DNA of 64,000 nucleotides from Sphagnum compactum (taxonomy: Eukaryota; Bryophyta; Sphagnopsida; Sphagnales), in assembly GCA_965153455.1 (NCBI GenBank), contig OZ234494.1, forward strand, positions 7,564,001-7,628,000. Direction: 5' to 3'. The notes under the pieces are model-generated. The model was not told where the DNA came from and did not search any database. It saw nothing but the letters and a program-made list of their open reading frames with translations. This document shows positions 23,741 to 35,499 of this stretch, piece after piece (position 1 is the stretch's first letter; each line of letters opens with the position of its first letter). The position numbers were made by a program, and so were the translations under genes.

Positions 23741-24789
23741 CCTGTCCCTAGGTAACCCAAAAAGGAAAACAAATTGTTTTGATACCCCTTGGGGGGAGTT
23801 CATGCTGAGTTTGGGAAGAGAGTGCCTTGTTTTCATGGCTTTATGGATAACAATGAACAATACATAGGAACAACAAGCGACAGTCAAAGTGGGCCCCAAG
23901 AGGGCACCACTTTATGGATAACTCAATTATGTTATGAATTTGATGTTTTAAGAAAATAGTCAAGTTTTGGAGAGAAAATGTTTTCAGAAAATTTTGCTAC
24001 ACTTGAAACAAATTTAGATTTTGGGGCAGTTTTTCATCAATTTCTACACATTTCATAGAATTTAAAAACTTATCAACAGTTAATGCTACTCTTTTGGGAT
24101 GATGGCTGATACTGCTACATTAGAAAACTGAAAAGAAAATCCAGTGGGTGACAGGCCACTAGACTCTCCGGCTCCTGTCGTAACCAGCAGGCCTTCAGGT
24201 GAAAAGAAACCAACTGATGCTTGCTAGATGAAGACATGGCGACATTTCCTTGCAACCTGGGAGAAATCTTCTGTAGCTGTAAGCTCCCGCCCAATCAGTA
24301 GGAAAATTTCTTTTCAGTAGGGCCAATGATAGTGCTGGTTCCAAGTTCAGGAATCCTTCACTAACCCAGGCTTGACATTATGGATGCGAAGTATGGTAGT
24401 ATTTATGCGTGCAGCCAGCTAACCATGTCTCACGGCTGAAATCAAATGTATATACCAGCAAATTTGATGCAAGGAACCTTTGGAGCTTGTGTTGTTTGTG
24501 CACAAGTTCCTTTATGTGGTTAGCAAGGCTAATGACAACACAAGCTACAAAACACTAATGGTGACTCCTTTCCAAGTTCCTTTATATGGTTCCACGATTC
24601 ATGCTATGTTAGAAGCAATGCGGACGAACCAAGGTATTATGAAGATCGCAACAAGAGTTGCAAACAAGGAGTTGTGCACCGCCTTGCACTGCCACAATAT
24701 TTGTCATAACTTGGACACAAGCCTGCCAGTTCTCAGTCCCCGTACGGTTTCAACCGTGACCCCATCCACTAGTTATGCTCACGATGGAG
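23741..24789. other. Intergenic, nothing firm
   Basis: No gene recognised. The plus-strand frame at 24480-24908 runs into the start of repeat copy C and has no conserved motif, so it is not called. Confidence 0.3.
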
Positions 24790-24792
24790 CGT

Positions 24793-25465
24793 TAGTGACA
24801 CGCCCTTTCTTGCTTGTTGCCTTAAGCTTCTCACGCCTCACAAAGCTCCTCTCATGTCGATTCCTTGAGCTCCTAGCTACCTGCACATTCCACGGCACAC
24901 TTGGTTAGTCCCAAAGTCCCGACCGCTTAGGACAGACTTAGACTCGTTGCTTAGACTCATTAGACCCTGCTGTCGAAGCTAAGTTTTAGTCTAACCTCGA
25001 GCCGGCCGAGGCCTGATACCTAGAGTCTGTCCACATGGCCGTAAGTTGAATCAGCCTTAGGCTGACTCGACTTAGTCTAAAGGACTTAAATCGAGACGAC
25101 TCAAGTCATCCCGAGGTCAACCCTCTTTCGATGGCCTCGAAACTTTAAAAGGACAACTCCTAATCGTCTCAAACACTTTATCGAGCTCGCCCTTTTGAAC
25201 GACCCAATATAACACTTATTCATCTGTTGAAGATTTTAAGGGGACAGTGTCTCGCACTATAGTCTGAAAAACAACCCCAGTCGTCTTTTTTGACCAGCGA
25301 AAGCTCAAACTCTCGCCTTAGCCCATCTGGACCCCGAGATCTAGACACGAAACCATTTCTGGCGTAACTCTCATATCGCATTAGTGCCCCCACTAAGGTG
25401 GTCAGGATATGAGGTTCGCATCTGCTTATGACACTCCTTTGAGCGGAAGGGCATGTCAGCCAGTC
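24793..25465. repeat. Dispersed repeat family A/B/C, copy C (long form)
   Basis: Aligns by eye with 8578-9290: both carry a GTGACACGCCCTTTCTxxC-type start, a TACCTGCACA...ACACTTGGTTAGTC segment, TTAGTCTAAC, AACCCTCTTT and the A/B/C core (from about 25220). It is richer in CpG than copy A, which suggests a younger or less deaminated copy. No intact frame. Its right edge falls directly against the broken RINGv gene. Confidence 0.7.
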
Positions 25466-25469
25466 TCCA

Positions 25470-26054
25470 GCCCTTTGCCCACATTCTGTACCGTGTCGCC
25501 ATAGATCTGGCATATGCGGTTACTCGAAACTTGAACCACTTCTCCACGCACTGACAATGACGAGTCTGCTTGCTCGCACATGCAAGCTCCATTGGCTATC
25601 CGGCTCCTACGGCATTCAGACCTCTGTGGCAGATACGACATATCTTATCGCCATCGCCCTCATGCTCGCCTGCATCCGCACCCAGTTAGTCCATGGACCT
25701 TTCCGCGCACGGTTGTTAAATCACCCATCTCGATGTCGGGATCCAAAAGGATAGCGGCTCCATCTGCTTATACGACGGATCGTCAAGGGAGATACCAATC
25801 ATGTATGCGACTCTTGCAGCTTGTGAAACCCGGTAACGCTGATGTACATTCCCAGGATTTTCTACATTGTCACAACGCTCAGCACTGGTCTCAGAGTTTT
25901 CCTCGCTCTCTTCAAGTCTATCCAAGGTGCTCGATTCCTGGTCCCCAACACTGCCACCATCTGCATCGACTCTAGCCCTCTGCGACACCTCCGCAGCTAG
26001 GTTCCCAGAGATCCAGTCTTTTGCAGGAATGTCCATCGGCCTTCTGACGAACAT
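25470..26054 (-). pseudogene. RINGv (RING-CH) E3 ubiquitin ligase-like gene, broken
   Basis: The minus strand shows pieces of a plant RING-variant finger in different frames. KICRICHRGL gives the first Cys pair (about 25650); MELACASKQTRHCQCVEKWF corresponds to the central cysteines/histidine and the conserved W; NRICQIYGDTVQNV (about 25500) corresponds to the last C-x-x-C, with the final Cys now Tyr. Upstream, DPDIEMGDLTTV and a Ser/Glu-rich stretch (about 26000-25800) resemble the acidic N-terminal part of such proteins. Stops and at least two frame changes separate the parts, and the gene is cut off where repeat copy C begins. Functional members are membrane-linked ubiquitin ligases; this copy cannot encode one. 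Family assignment is from memory. Confidence 0.5.
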
Positions 26055-27544
26055 AATCCGTGAGTCTCAAAACCACGCGGGTGCCGTGTTGATGGAAAGG
26101 AGCTCTGGGCTAGGCCTACATCAGTTCCAGGTCCTGCATCGCAGCAGCCATGGCCCACAGCTGTATTTGTTATGGCATTGCACGTGCCAGTTCTTGAGTA
26201 ATTTCCATCACCTTTGCAACGCATTTCTGTGTGCCGCAACAAAAGGGAACTGTCTTCATTTACATACACAAGACTTCTGTTTCCTAAATGTATTAGAGGC
26301 TGCTATTCGTTGAATAGCCACCGAAACCGGTTCAATGCAGACAAACTAGTTCAGAACCTGCTAGAGCAACCAAGATCCCGTGGACACCCGGATCAACGCG
26401 GATCAAGACCACATTCCTCACAAAGCTAAACTAGTGCTACAATAACACAGACTCACAATAATATCCTGCGGGCGGCTTGGCTTTTGCAGGCGATCAGAAT
26501 TTGTGGGATGAGTTCTGCAGAAGCTCCGTCGAAGGGTCAATTCGAAAAGGCTTTTTACTCTAGCTTGCGGTTCCTAAATGAGTTTGCCCACTAACGTTCT
26601 ATTTGCAGTTGAAGCTCCAACTACGGCAAGAAATTCGAGCCAACTTTAGAAAGAAGTACTCATTGACCTTTCTTGACCCGGGGAGGCAAAATTGTTTCCC
26701 ATTCTTTTTCTTTGGCTCTTCCAAGTTCCAGGAAAGGAGATCCGAGCGACAACGATTTAGTTTTCATTTGGTGCCACATTTTAACGCATTTAACCAGGTG
26801 TTAATTTGAACCGTGACTTCATTTAAGAACTTCATGCTACGTTTCCTATTTTAACTGCTGCTGGTTTGAAGTTTGTTCTTGCCATCAATTACAGAGCAAA
26901 AAGGTTATTTTTCCCCCCAAAATTGTCTTGGTAGCACAAGATGTGGTCATCCTTCCATTTACTGGCTAGCTACTGAAACCTTGATGTAGAATCTGGCCGA
27001 TTGTTGCCCCCCCCCCGGTCCCCCCAGGGTCCAAATTTGACGATCAGAAACCCAGAAAAGCACTCATTTGTGGCATTTTTGAAAAACAAATTGGCGTTGA
27101 ATACGATATTCCGCACAAAAGAATTTGGCAGGACTGCAGAGCCATTCTTCGATGACGAGCAGATCTAGTTTATGACTGCCACAACATATATCTTAGTACT
27201 GCTTTTAGTGTAGGCTACCATGTTCGGAGGAAAATCCGCAAGGTGCATCGGCGATGTGTTGCTGTTGGTGGGAACTGTGGACTGGAGAGTGGACAGAGTG
27301 GAAGGAGGTAGGAAACAAGGAAGCGTACAAAGGCAGACTCTGTTTCTCAGCTCAAGCAACAATCTTTTTCCTCCTAGGTCCAACCTTTTTCTCCGATTAT
27401 TTTGGTGTGTTTTGGAGCTGATCGTTTCGTAAAGCTTTAGTGTTGCGATTTTTTTTCCCTATTGTTGCGGTCATTGCAACGAATGCGAGCCTTCTTCCTC
27501 TTTCATCTTCAACTTTTTCTCGTATTATGTGTCTCTTGGTTTGT
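26055..27544. other. Gene-poor segment upstream of the orphan exons
   Basis: May include leader sequence of the broken RINGv gene (minus) up to ~26.4 kb and a promoter for the exon-like pair that follows (plus). A pure C run followed by GGTCCCCCC lies at 27007-27026. No other coding sequence is recognised. Confidence 0.3.
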
Positions 27545-27551
27545 TTTGCAG

Positions 27552-27835
27552 TAACTACTTCAATGCAAAATTCTCTAGCTGGAAAGGGCCCATTTCCGCC
27601 AAATATTCGGCAGCTGCCTGCGGTACGGTAAGTCATATTACCCACTGAATTTGTTTCATCCTATCAAACTTTCAAACGTTTCCGCTCGAGGATTTCATGA
27701 CAGGGGGTATTATGGGGACAGCAAGTCTACCATTGGTCGTGTTGGTTTTAGTCAATCTAAGAGATATTGGTTGGAAGGACTACATGCAGATTGCAAATGG
27801 AGAAACCTAGTTCTGGCGCTCCACTAGGGACATAT
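27552..27835 (+). other. Exon-like pair of unknown identity
   Basis: A TTTTGCAG acceptor at about 27544-27551 is followed by an open stretch reading MQNSLAGKGPFPPNIRQLPA and a consensus GTAAGT donor at about 27629. A second acceptor (TTCATGACAG, about 27704) is followed by GYYGDSKSTIGRVGFSQSKR, continuing to a TAG at about 27826. The phases fit. The GPFPPNIRQLP start loosely recalls the N-termini of FLX-like coiled-coil proteins, but no coiled coil follows, so this is not claimed. It may be a young, truncated or noncoding transcript. Confidence 0.3.
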
Positions 27836-27839
27836 GTTT

Positions 27840-30150
27840 CATCCAAATTGTCCCAGAACACCGCAATTGAGATAGTTAATGGTTATTCTTTATTCACAAG
27901 CTTACAGTGCCCAGATGGCTAATTAGCTTTCTTGTTCTCAATCATCCGTTTGATAACACTGTGAACAGTCCACATGAAGGCATCGATTCCCAAGTATGAG
28001 TGATGTTTAGTGTTGTTGAAGATGGCCAAGCTCAATCTAAGTAGCAAGACAACAAACTCATTTAAGAAGATGAAACCAGCTCTAACAAATAGATGGCTCA
28101 GGTGGCGAACAAGTCTGGCGGAACTGATGAAGAAGATGGATGTGGTGAAACAAGAGTAGACAGATAGGATTCAAGTGTATTTTTACCATTCGCTATTTCA
28201 TTTGTAATGTGAAATTTTGGATGTTGAATAAAAACATAGATTCTTGGTAAGTTCTGTAATCTGAAAATTGTGTGTGGTGAGAGATTTGCCAAGATGTAGG
28301 ATGCTTGCTACTGCAATACACATGGAGAAGGTGCTTGGTGAGACCTTATGAACCCTTGAGTAAAGAGTGAGAAGCTTGAATGATTATGTTGCGGGAATTT
28401 GCTATGTGTAAGCATGTGCAACATGGATTAATATTTTTAATGAGAAGGCATAATCTTGTTTAGATTATTTTGGTATGGAGCTTGTTGTTTAACCAAGCAT
28501 ACAATTTGACAAATAGACGAACATTCTTGTGCAAGTTTCACAAAATGTGGACATGGTTATAAGGTGTCAAGTGTGGAATGCTTTGTATGGTGCATAACTT
28601 TAAATATGGCGTGGGTTTTGAAATGTCACATGACATGTTACGGACAAATGCTATGATGTGTCCTAAAAGAACATTATAAGGGGACACATTCTGGAGGATT
28701 CAAATTCACCCTTTGCCCCCAACCTTCAACCCTAAAACAAAAAAATGAGTATATTTTATTCATACCATTAACACACTTCATTGGATGCCCAAAAAATACT
28801 TTCCTAATCATTTTCAACATTCCTTTTGGCCTAGACTAATGTTAGGGGCAATATTGTTGGCCAATTTTATATAAACATCAAGGGGCATTGGGGGTTGGGG
28901 AGGGGGGTTTGCTTTTGGGGTTTTGTTGGGTCTTCTATTCTTTGAAGGTTAACCTCAGAATTATTGTTGGGTCTTTTGACATTCAAGGAGAGATGTTAGG
29001 CATGATGAATTTCATGAAGGAGAGGTGTGTTTAGACTATGTGCTTTATAGGGAGGAACGACTATTTCAAGACTTCACCTCTATATGGTATGTAGGATTTA
29101 CAATTCTAACAAGCCTGTAGTTTTGAACAAACTAATCACAAAATGTTTGGGCTAGGATGATATGAATAATGCTCCATCAAGACATTAATGTGTGCATTGG
29201 AAACTGTTGAAGGGAGTTGGCATGAACTCATAAACTAGCATGATTGGGTATTGTTTGAAAAACCAATGGTGAAACATTTTGAATTTTGTCATATGAATGT
29301 TAGTTCTCAAAAACTGCAAGAGGGAGTTGATGAATATGTCAAATATGAAGCTTGCTTTTGCAAAATCAAAGTTTGTTTGACACAACTTCATGGAAAAAAC
29401 TGCATGATGATGCATGATGCCCATGAAAATGCATGATGATGCCTTGAGCTATGGAATTAAATGATATTACAAGAAAATTTTATGAACACATAAACCTTGG
29501 TTTTAGGTTGAAAAAAATAAGAATAGAACTTGCCTGACTATTTGGAAGAATTGAGGAAAGGATGCCATCATTTTCACAGTCTGATTAGCAACAATCATCT
29601 AGTTAGCATATGTGAATGTTTTTCAAAAGAACCCATGTTCATCCCTATTCACATTAAAAAAAGTTAGTTTGAATCATTCTTTTTGAATTGCATAATCTGT
29701 GTTAGATACTATAAATAAAACTTGTCTTTTACATAACGATGCATGAAATTTGTATAAAGTTTTAAGTTTTCACTTAGATCCCTATATCATGTGTAAAGGT
29801 TTAATTATGTAATTTAAAATTGTCATTTGCATGAGTTCGCATGCATATTTTCTTTTCACTTACATCACTAGACCATGTGGACAGTTTCCATTTTACAAAT
29901 GTGAGTTTTTGTTTTGGGTGGTGAACTGATCAAAGATGTCAACCACCAAAAGGAAAAGATGGTGGTTCAAGATGTCATTGATCCCTTTTGTGGTGATTTT
30001 TGCAGTTGTTTGACCTGAAAAATCTGCTTTTGACTGATATGAAGGGTTTGAGAAAAGGCCCAAATTTGGCAGATTTTGTGTAAAAAAAAGAAATTGAAAG
30101 ATTTAAATTGCAATATATAGATTCCAGTAGCAAACCCAAAATATAGAAGG
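27840..30150. other. AT-rich intergenic sequence
   Basis: No gene recognised. A G-run cluster on the plus strand at 28882-28920 (GGGG, GGGGG, GGGG, GGGGGG, GGGG) could form a G-quadruplex. Frames at 29185-29436 and 29967-30167 have no motif. Confidence 0.3.
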
Positions 30151-30154
30151 GTTT

Positions 30155-30570
30155 TTTTGACACTCATATCTAGTTATAGCCAAAATCTGGCTACCTTCTA
30201 ATTTATGATGGCCACTTCAGCTACATCACAAAATTGAGAATAAAAAAATGCTGTGTGGAGTTAGATTTTCTTACTGTACTGCAGTCATAATCAGTGTTTT
30301 CTGTTTTTGGGAAAATTTTACACCACAGCAACCAAAAGAGTCCAGTGCGAAGAGAACAAAGGAGTTTTTGATTAGAAAAGCGTCAAAGTCACCACATTTT
30401 CAGGGAAACAATTCTGATGCCTCCCTAAATAGACAATAGGTTCCTGGATGTCATCAAAACAAAGTAGGATTCTAAAATAAAATTCTACTTTCCTGTTTGA
30501 CCTCTACCCAAATTTGGTTCATTCCTCTTGCAGATGATTGCCAGTCCACCTACCTCACAAAATTAAAAAA
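30155..30570. repeat. Palindrome-associated dispersed repeat, two adjoining copies
   Basis: TATAGCCAAAATCTGGCTAC (30170-30195) is an imperfect palindrome followed by ATGATGGCCACTTCAGCTAC and CACAAAATTGAGAATAAAA. A second version of the latter part, GATGATTGCCAGTCCACCTA then CACAAAATTAAAAAATAAAA, follows at 30534-30573. The same module occurs four more times between 43.7 and 45.8 kb. Confidence 0.55.
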
Positions 30571-30573
30571 TAA

Positions 30574-32300
30574 AACTGTGGTCATAATCCCCTAGAGTAG
30601 GGTAAACATGCCCCTCACTGAACATCACCTGGTGACCGAGCACCTCTCTTGTGCAGATCAACATTGATGAATGAACGCACTCATTTTCAAAAGTGTTTTA
30701 AAATGACCTTACGACCGGATGGCCAGTCTTGAAAAAATGTGTTCAACCTTTTTACATTTTACACGTGAACACTTGATTTTAATGCTCAATTTTGGGTGTG
30801 GGAAAGTACACTTTAAAAACAATTGTGTGCAGTTTTGGGTGTGGGTAAATACATTTTTAAAAAAAATGGCACACTATTATGTGTAGTGTGTGTGGTTTTG
30901 TGATAGGAGAGGACCAGCACATTGGAATGTGTTGATAATGTTCCTCTTAGGGGTGGTTCACCCCATTTTCACAAAACGAAATTCAAAGAAGGAAAAAGAT
31001 GGGTTGGTTAAGGGGTGGGACCAATGCTTTCTCATGTACAAAATAAAACAATACTAGGGTTATAATGTTTGGTTTTGGGGTGGGATCCAAAGAGTTTCAC
31101 AAAACAAATGAAATCAAAGAGCAATTTAACTTAATGCTTGGATATGGGGGTTTAGCCTCACATTGAAGAGTAACAAATTGCCCATCAATCAACCCTAAAC
31201 CTCTGCAAAGATACAATGCATAAGGATCAACAAATGACATGAGACTTTTGAAGAGTCTAAAGAGGCACATTTATTAGTCCCCTAAAAAAAAGTTCGTGAA
31301 GATTCCTATTATGCAAAAGGAGTTTGCATTCCCTCCAAAAACAACTTAGCACAAATCAAAATATGAACTTAACCAAGGCTTACATCATTTTCTACCAAAC
31401 AATCTTCCTTTAAATATGTCTTTTTTATGAGCCCATGTAGAAAAGCAACAACTTCGTGCTGAATTTCTAGGTCCTAGTGCTAAAGTTTTAGGAAATGCAA
31501 ATCTACCATTGAAATTAAAGAATGAGAGTTCAATTTTGAAGGTTTACTTGCAAAATTCAGGTTTGAGATAAAAAGAAGAGCAATAAGTAATTTCAAAAGT
31601 AAATTTGAAGAGACAAATTTGCAAGTGAAAGTAAAGTGCCAAGTAGATGAACAAAACCAAGGTTCAAAAGTAGATATGCAAACAATAAATCTCAATGTCA
31701 AAGTAGAGCTTGTAAAAGAAACATCGACATTAGAATTCTAGATAGAAATTGTAGATCAGATTTACAATCAAAAGTTCAAGAAGTATTTGGATTACTTTGG
31801 ATCCAAAAATCCATGGTTCAAAATGTTGCATCAAGGACCTTCAAGAGAGCTAAGGATTAACTAAGTCATATCAATCGCTCTTATATCTTTCTTCCAATTG
31901 CATGCACATCAACACAAGACATTGATTTAGTATGGGATGATTTTTCAGAATTCTAGAATCTAATTTATTTTAGTGTAACATTCCTAAAACATGCCATAGC
32001 AAGATTCCTAGATTTATTACACTTTTTGGATTCTTGGGTTGTTTATAGGAAAGAGAAAGGGATACCTTTGGTTGGGCCATAATGCATTCCACCAAGTTGT
32101 TAGAGGCTAAGATTAGGAAGTTCAAAATAATCATGAACTTGACAATCCTTTGAATAGGCAACGAACAACACTTTGGATTTGCAAATAATGAACAAGGATA
32201 ATCTACCCCTGCAACAAACAAAAAAAATTGTCCACCTATTCTTGAGCCACAAAACAAAAGATCAACATAACTGAATCAAGTGGCTTGAACAACAAAAAGA
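30574..32300. other. Intergenic sequence up to the pogo-like relic
   Basis: No gene recognised. The last part (from ~31.9 kb) may be the decayed 5' end of the pogo-like element, but no motif could be read there. Confidence 0.3.
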
Positions 32301-32317
32301 GGCATGTGGAATAAGCA

Positions 32318-33529
32318 ATGGATGTTTTTGAGAATGGGACATATTCCTTACGGAGGGCCAATAGGGCATGGAACATTCCAATGAATTCCATTTTGGACCA
32401 CTTGAATGGAAAAACCAAATCAAGGTAGATGAGGTGAGGAGGTACATCCTTACTAAAGAAGAAGAGGTAGCAATGATTACATAGACATTAGCTATGGGTG
32501 AATGTGGACTATCCATAAGCCCACAACAACTAAAGATGAAAATTGCAAAGCTAACATAAACAAGGGCTACATCGTTTTGGAATGGAATACCTAGCAATAG
32601 TTGGTGGTACTAGTACAAATGTAAACACCCAGAAATTAATATTAGATAAGCAAAAGGATTAAAGGTTTGCAGAACATAGGGGCTGACACCCAACTCTTGC
32701 AACTCTTTCTACAACAATTTACAAACATTGTACAACCAACACAACTACTGTCTAGATCATATATGGAATTTTGATGAAACAAGAATTCAAGCTAGTAAAT
32801 AGTTTGGAACAAGAGTGTTGGCTAGGAGAGGATCCAAGTTTTGGGAATAGTTAATTATAAATTGTGCAATCAATGTTGTAAGAAGTATTCTGCTTGGTTT
32901 CTACATCTTTAAAGGCAAAAGGCTACAAGATGACTACATTAAACTCTACAAACTAGGTACATGTATGGCCATGCAAAAAAGAGCTTGGATGACTGCTTTC
33001 CTATTTAAGGAATTTCTATCTTTCTTTAAGAGGTCAATTCTAGGTGGGGTTTCACTCACCAATAGACACTTGTTAATTTTAGATGGACATGGCAGCCATG
33101 TCACCCTAAAAGCAATACAACATGCCAAAGATATTGGGTTAAACATGATCACACTACCATTTCACACATCACATGCATTGTAACCATTATATGTTTCTTG
33201 TTTCAAGCCTTTTAAAACAACATTCAGAAAGGTTAAGGATGCTGCTTTGTTTGGATCAATCATCAGGAACCAAACAAGATAACCCTAGCTGGTTGGGTGG
33301 ATCAAGCTTTAAAGTAATCGTTGACCAAAAAAAACATTAAGTTTGGGTTTAGAAATTATAGGTATATGGCCTATTAACCCAAAGGCAATGGATAACAAGA
33401 CTAGACCATTAGAGGTTTACATTGTAGCAATAAAAATCAACAATGCAAAAAGTGAAGAAGATTATACAATAGAGGAAGAAATTTTTCCATATGTTCAAAT
33501 TTTTCAATGTTTACTAAATTTTTCAAAAT
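32318..33529 (+). pseudogene. Tc1/mariner-pogo-like (CENP-B type) DDE transposase, dead
   Basis: The first frame (from 32318) reads YSLRRANRAWNIPMNSILDH followed by LNGKTKSR, a psq-type helix-turn-helix. A second frame continues with CGLSISPQQLKMKIAKLT. The third frame (from 32707) reads FYNNLQTLYNQHNYCLDHIW then NFDET, the first catalytic Asp region. Next come FYIFKGKRL and HLLILDGHGSHVTLKAIQHA (second Asp, about 33078-33137), then ITLPFHTSHAL and VSCFKPFKTTFRKVKDAALF, and finally IIGIWPINPKAMDNKTRP. This order is the DDE_1 fold of pogo/CENPB-type transposases. A stop sits inside HTSHAL-stop-PL and the next residue is Tyr where relatives have the Asp of PLDVSCF. Several further stops and at least two frameshifts make it inactive. 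No terminal inverted repeats were found. Confidence 0.85.
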
Positions 33530-35480
33530 AATTGATTAGATGAAGTCTAAAGCTAATTAAATATAATTAAAACAAGCCAAAAAACCAAGATGTGACGTCC
33601 ATACATTACCAAAAAATTTAATTGCAAAAAATCATACATGTGACTAAATGGTTTAGTGTGCTTTCACCCATATGCCCCATAGCCCTATAGTGAGAGAATA
33701 ATATCCAGAAGAGAATACTATTGTAAACCTTGATGAGGGAAGCCCTGAAGGTAATCTTGAGGAAATTTAGCAATCTCCAAATTTGATTCAAGAATCCATG
33801 AGGATGCATAACCTCTTGTTGCTACCTCATTTACTTGCAAGACGCACAAAAGGAAAAGAACCCTTAGTTAATTGTTCATAGTCACATGTTATGACTACTT
33901 TTGAATATTTGGATATCCTAAGGAAAAAATCAATGGAAAAGGTAGTTGCATAGGAAATCAGGGAAGGCAAATGAAAGGAGAAGGAAAAAAAGTGAGCCAA
34001 ATGAACAACAAAATTGGGTTTTGTAACAGATTGAGCAGCTCGAAAATGTGTAAAGAAATGTGCTAGAATAGAGTTCATTATAATTTAAACTCCAATAGTT
34101 GTAGTTGAGGTGGGTGATTACTTTCACCAGAAATTTCAGGCAGGTCTACATGTAGATCCATAGAAGTATAGGGGGGTAAATCTAGGGATTCAATAACATG
34201 CAAGGCTGCAAGCACAAATTAGGCAATAAACAAGAAGGTGTTTTGTAGCAAGGCTACAACCTTTAATGACTAAGGAAGAAGCAAGGAATTGGTTAGCACT
34301 AGAACCAACATAAGGGTACAATCATATGGGTCCAAACAACATATAACAAGCCAATGTGTTTACTTTGAATTTAAGACTATCGTCTTTTTTGGAGTCCTTT
34401 TTCCCAAAAAACGTGTTTTCCTCGAGAAGAATTTTCAAATGAAATGTTTTGAAACTTTTTATATCTTGCATTTATAATTTCTTCAATATGTCATTTTTTT
34501 TTACAATCAAATTTGGAGAAATATGAATATTTGAAAATTCACAAATTTTGCTAGATTTTATGTTTCGTCTTAAATTTTTTTCATAATTTCAAATCATACC
34601 AAAACATGTTAACACTTTTAAGTTTAATTTTTTATGTTATAACCTACAAGTTTTCTTTAAACAACATATACATTGCATCACATTTACATGTTGAAAATGA
34701 TTCATGAACTTTTTTTAAACCTTAATTTTTTATAAACACAAAATTGAAAAAATATGAAAATTTGAGTGCTTTTAGATTTGTCTAATAGTACCTTGTTACT
34801 ATAAAAAAATTAAAGATGAAATAAATTGTATTATGAAAATTAAGAGGCCCTTTATGAAAGTAGTGTCATTGAATGAAGTTGTTAAACATCCTTTAGGGTG
34901 AAAATCCTTTAAGGTGTAGCACACAAGACAAAAGGGCCCAATCTTTACTACAATTATTTTTACTTTATATTTTGATCCCCATAAAAAATAATGAATCAAA
35001 AGTTATCAAAATTTTAGAAGGAGTATATTCTAAACTATTACAATTTTAGATTATTTCATAATCATCCATAAATGTGTTTTTACATGGTAAAAAAAAAAGT
35101 AAAAAAGACAGAAAAAGGTAATGTTGTGACAAGATTTTGGTACACCTTAAAAAACTTTCATTCTTTATTCAAACCAAACTTTGATATTGGAATTTTGTTT
35201 GATTCATTTTAGATTTTTCAATATCCATATTATTCAATAAGCAGAAGTTTCCATGATTCACATGCCATTAAAGTGACACCACATAGACAAATGTAGCAGG
35301 AATTATAGAAAAGTTGATGTTTTGACATTAATTTTGGCTCGTTTGAGTTCATATGCACCCATATAGATGACTAATACCAAAAGAAAATAAAACAACCTTA
35401 AGAGGATAAGCTACAACAATTAAAAAAATCAATCAAAGAAAAAGAAAACCAATAATAACATCAAAGAGGATCAATCAACT
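33530..35480. other. Very AT-rich intergenic sequence
   Basis: Nothing recognisable. Long A and T runs, no exon. May include the 3' part of the pogo-like element immediately after 33530. Confidence 0.3.
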
Positions 35481-35499
35481 ACCAAGGACTAGCTACAAC

